A stretch of 9,385 bases of DNA from positions 1 through 9,385 of the forward strand of contig JAUWLJ010000054.1 in assembly GCA_030613705.1 (NCBI GenBank), read 5' to 3'. Origin of the DNA: Chloroflexota bacterium (lineage in GTDB: Bacteria; Chloroflexota; Anaerolineae; Anaerolineales; UBA4823). Under the pieces are notes generated by a model. The model saw nothing but the letters and a program-made list of their open reading frames with translations. It did no database searches and had not been told where the DNA came from. Below, one piece after another: positions 7,314 through 9,385 of this stretch (its first letter is position 1; the number at the start of each line of letters is the position of its first letter). Both the position numbers and the translations under genes were made by a program.

Positions 7314-7340
7314 CTATTATATAACGTGCCGCTATTATAT
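7314..7340 (-). promoter_or_regulatory. AT-rich promoter region with duplicated -10-like boxes
   Basis: The nine-base plus-strand sequence CTATTATAT occurs at 7314-7322 and again at 7332-7340, 18 bp apart. On the minus strand each copy contains a perfect TATAAT (7321-7316 and 7339-7334), ahead of the lipoprotein gene. No good -35 box sits at the right distance from either, so which one is used, if any, is unclear. Confidence 0.3.
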
Positions 7341-7446
7341 TATGTTCCAATATGGACCAGACTGGAAGATTGGCAACGGGATTATTTCGTCTTATTGGGG
7401 AAATACCCAGGTGGCCCTTGTTCAACTCAGGATTTTTGAGAGTTTA

Positions 7447-8073
7447 TTATAACCTGGCCAATAATTCCGCTTTTTTCTTTTTGAATTCCTCTTCTGATAG
7501 GATGCCCAGATCGCGTAAACGATCGAGACTAGCGAGTATCTCAAGGATGTCCTCCGCTGGCTGGACAGCACCATCCCCACCCTCCAGACGTTCTTTCGCA
7601 TTCAGCATGGCAATCTTGAAAATAATGGGTTCCTCAATGCGGCGGAAAAGATTAACCCCAAATTCGCTTGCGGTAAGGATCTCAATATCTCCATAGTTGA
7701 AGAGACGGCCAAATGCTGATTGCTCCAATTTTACATCTGTTACTTTCACCAATGACGAGTCGGTGACATTTTTATTGAGAATCCCCGAAATCTGGACTAC
7801 TCGCCGGTTGGTGACGATAAACTGGCGATTCGTCCAATCCAGGATATCTCTCATCATTGTGGATAGAGGCAGCAAGAGCAAAATGGTCCCTACTGCACCG
7901 ATCAGCAGAGCAAATTCGGATAAATAAGCGCCGGCGGTGATCGTGAGAGCGATCAATATCAAGATAATGACGATCTCAAATACGATTGCCCTGACTAATA
8001 TGAACCAGTGTTGGTGGGCGATCAGAATGATCTTCTCCCGTTCACCTAACAGACTTTCAACATATCCAGCCAT
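7447..8073 (-). CDS. Membrane-anchored bacterial PH-domain protein with C-terminal SHOCT motif
   Basis: The 208-residue product has a short cytoplasmic N terminus (SLLGEREKIILIAHQHW), two adjacent membrane segments (about 24-46 and 51-71), then a bacterial pleckstrin-homology-like domain (bPH_2, formerly DUF304) at about 80-160. That domain has the typical WTNRQFIVTNRRVVQISGIL start and the LFNYGDIEILTAS turn. An acidic linker leads to a SHOCT-type short helix pair at the end (about 176-208: ILEILASLDRLRDLGILSEEEFKKKKAELL), a motif thought to mediate oligomerisation. The role is unknown; such proteins are envelope-associated. The longest frame begins at a TTG (8106) without a Shine-Dalgarno, whereas AGAGGG (8085-8080) lies six bases before the ATG at 8073, so I start there. 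It is divergent from the App1-like gene and appears to be a single-gene unit, with 188 bp between its stop and the lipoprotein start. Confidence 0.82.
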   Translation of the reverse strand: MAGYVESLLGEREKIILIAHQHWFILVRAIVFEIVIILILIALTITAGAYLSEFALLIGAVGTILLLLPLSTMMRDILDWTNRQFIVTNRRVVQISGILNKNVTDSSLVKVTDVKLEQSAFGRLFNYGDIEILTASEFGVNLFRRIEEPIIFKIAMLNAKERLEGGDGAVQPAEDILEILASLDRLRDLGILSEEEFKKKKAELLARL

Positions 8074-8079
8074 AGGAGG

Positions 8080-8085
8080 CCCTCT
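8080..8085 (-). promoter_or_regulatory. Start-deciding ribosome binding site of the bPH-domain gene
   Basis: AGAGGG on the minus strand, six bases before the ATG at 8073. The alternative TTG at 8106 has no such site upstream. Confidence 0.5.
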
Positions 8086-8127
8086 TTTCGGATTGTATGG
8101 ACTCAATTGATGCCAATTTCGATTTCT

Positions 8128-8156
8128 ATAACAAGAATTATAACTTTATCTGCCAA
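8128..8156 (-). promoter_or_regulatory. Candidate promoter for the bPH-domain gene
   Basis: On the minus strand: -35 TTGGCA (8156-8151, five of six), a 17 bp spacer and -10 TGTTAT (8133-8128, four of six). A perfect TATAAT (8142-8137) lies inside the spacer but has no matching -35. Either would give a leader of roughly 50-60 nt. Confidence 0.35.
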
Positions 8157-8241
8157 AATATTGCCGCTGATGGTGCAAAAGTGCCCTTGATCATCAAATA
8201 ATAGGTCAATTAATGTATATTCCACCGAATCTGTGAACAGT

Positions 8242-8247
8242 TATAAT
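8242..8247 (+). promoter_or_regulatory. Candidate -10 element of the App1-like gene
   Basis: TATAAT with a poor -35 candidate (ATTCCA at 8219-8224, three of six) at 17 bp. Initiation near 8254 would leave a short leader that still includes the AAAGGAG at 8261-8267. Confidence 0.35.
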
Positions 8248-8260
8248 CCTGATCATCACA

Positions 8261-8267
8261 AAAGGAG
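8261..8267 (+). promoter_or_regulatory. Ribosome binding site of the App1-like gene (long spacing)
   Basis: AAAGGAG, a strong Shine-Dalgarno, lies 12 bases before the GTG at 8280. The spacing is longer than usual, but there is no other ATG, GTG or TTG in frame between them, so this GTG is the best start. Confidence 0.55.
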
Positions 8268-8279
8268 TTTACGAGTAGA

Positions 8280-9377
8280 GTGAATTGGCAGAGAGAAGTT
8301 GCCCGCCTTGCCCATGCGGTGGAAGAAGCTGTTGATCGGATTAAGTATCGGCACGTCAATGGCACTAGACCACTGATGATTATCCCATACCTGGGATTCG
8401 GATCGGCGGAATTTATAGATTTGAAAGGTCGGGTTCTCGAAGACTCGGGCATTAAGCCCTCCAGGGAAACGGATCGGGTTTGGAATAATCTGCTCAATAT
8501 GTACCGCAGATTTGAGAGCGATGAAGTGCCCTATGCCCGGATTATCGCCCGGTTTCAACATATTGAGCAAGAAATCACTGCGGACGAGGAGGGCTTTTTT
8601 GAAGTATCCTTCCGCTTCGATCAGCCCTTGGCATCCGAACAAAGCTGGCAGAATATTGAAATAGAGCTGCTTGAACCCAAAGTTCCCGGCAGTGAGAAAG
8701 TCCGTGCAATCGGCCAGGCGCTGATCGTTTCAACACAGGTTGAGTTTGGCGTGATCAGTGACATCGATGATACAGTGGTCCACACCGGTGTGACCAGCCG
8801 GCTGAAAATGGCGCACACTGTCTTGCTCAAAAATGCCCGTACGCGGCTACCTCTCAAAGGAGTAGCCAATTTCTACAACGCTCTCCAACAGGGCCGTAAT
8901 GGGGAAGGGTGTAATCCTCTGTTCTATGTGTCAAGCAGCCCCTGGAACATGTATGATCTTTTTCGAGAATTCTTCCAGATCAATGATATTCCGGTTGGAC
9001 CGATCTTCCTGCGTGACTGGGGTTTTGAGCGTCAAACCATGTTGACAGTTAAGAATCGTAAATATAAGCTGGATTCGATCTGCTATATCCTGGACAGTTT
9101 GCCTGATCTTAAGTTCATTTTGATCGGCGACAGTGGGGAGGAGGACCCGGAGATCTATACGCAGGTCATCCATTTATACCCTCAACGAATCCTAGCGGCT
9201 TACATCAGATGCGTTAAGCGCGATCCACAACGCCGGGACGAAATCCATGCCCTTGCTGAACTGGGGAAAAAATCAGGCAGTGCCATGGTGCTAATAGAAG
9301 ATATACATGGGATGGAAAAACACGCAGCTCAGCGAGGTTGGATAAGCTTATCCTCGGCTTCTCAACCAGCTGAGTAA
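8280..9377 (+). CDS. App1-like (DUF2183) HAD-fold phosphatase
   Basis: Contains the catalytic domain of the App1 family; the yeast founder is a Mg2+-dependent phosphatidate phosphatase making diacylglycerol. HAD-superfamily motifs are in order: motif I SDIDDTVV (nucleophile Asp161, Asp163, Thr165), motif II YVSSSPWNMYD (Ser218-220), a Lys in NRKYKLDSI (Lys263 the likely motif III residue) and motif IV LIGDSGEEDPEIY (Asp284, Glu287/Glu288, Asp289). The first 150 residues form the separate N-terminal region usual in bacterial members, including the strand-rich ADEEGFFEVSFRF before the catalytic domain. There is no signal peptide or membrane segment, so a soluble enzyme acting at the membrane surface is likely. 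Length (365) fits bacterial homologues. It starts with GTG after a strong AAAGGAG and is divergent from the bPH-domain gene. The true substrate (phosphatidate or another phosphomonoester) is not shown by sequence. Confidence 0.87.
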   Translation: MNWQREVARLAHAVEEAVDRIKYRHVNGTRPLMIIPYLGFGSAEFIDLKGRVLEDSGIKPSRETDRVWNNLLNMYRRFESDEVPYARIIARFQHIEQEITADEEGFFEVSFRFDQPLASEQSWQNIEIELLEPKVPGSEKVRAIGQALIVSTQVEFGVISDIDDTVVHTGVTSRLKMAHTVLLKNARTRLPLKGVANFYNALQQGRNGEGCNPLFYVSSSPWNMYDLFREFFQINDIPVGPIFLRDWGFERQTMLTVKNRKYKLDSICYILDSLPDLKFILIGDSGEEDPEIYTQVIHLYPQRILAAYIRCVKRDPQRRDEIHALAELGKKSGSAMVLIEDIHGMEKHAAQRGWISLSSASQPAE

Positions 9378-9385
9378 GCGTTCAG

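Noticed and set aside
7356..7446. Possible terminator after the bPH-domain gene
   Set aside because: The best stem (AACTC / GAGTT with a long loop) is too short and has no U-tract, so no terminator is called.

Overview
The window reads like a chromosomal stretch of a free-living bacterium, most plausibly a member of the Chloroflexota (Anaerolineae-like). This is an inference from protein style: a lipoprotein with a long Pro/Thr/Ala linker ahead of a concanavalin-like sandwich, a bPH–SHOCT membrane protein and a stand-alone App1-type phosphatase. No rRNA or other marker gene is present to confirm it. Coding density is high and base composition looks even. I see no transposase, integrase, tRNA, CRISPR array or phage gene, so this looks like an ordinary chromosomal region and not a mobile island.

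Layout from left to right. (1) 130-1650 (+) is a full-length FGGY sugar kinase, probably xylulokinase, broken by a single in-frame TAA at codon 66; everything else in it is intact. (2) Converging on it from the right is a minus-strand cluster azlC - azlD - DUF89 phosphatase (3981 down to 1676). It comprises the two subunits of a branched-chain amino acid exporter, overlapping by ATGA, followed about 40 bp later by a metal-dependent 'damage-control' phosphatase of the ARMT1/YMR027W type. A good promoter candidate lies upstream of azlC. (3) 4204-5022 (+), divergent from azlC, is an unrecognised protein with an HELTH zincin-like motif. (4) 5059-6030 (-) is an aldo/keto reductase with a complete catalytic tetrad and its own promoter candidate. 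(5) 6344-7258 (-) is a secreted lipoprotein, followed by a strong hairpin terminator. (6) 7447-8073 (-) is a two-TM bacterial PH-domain protein with a C-terminal SHOCT motif. (7) 8280-9377 (+), divergent from it, is an App1-like (DUF2183) HAD-fold phosphatase.

Functionally the window mixes carbon metabolism (xylulose kinase, sugar-phosphate clean-up, aldo/keto reduction), amino acid export and envelope or lipid-related proteins (lipoprotein, bPH protein, App1-like phosphatase). Except for azlC-azlD-DUF89, the genes look like single transcription units, many convergent or divergent. Several start codons were moved inward from the longest open frame because a well-spaced Shine-Dalgarno sequence supports the internal ATG (aldo/keto reductase, lipoprotein, bPH protein). 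I did not find a convincing new multi-gene system. The points most worth checking are the nonsense codon in the xylulokinase, the azlCD-DUF89 linkage and the HExxH orphan.
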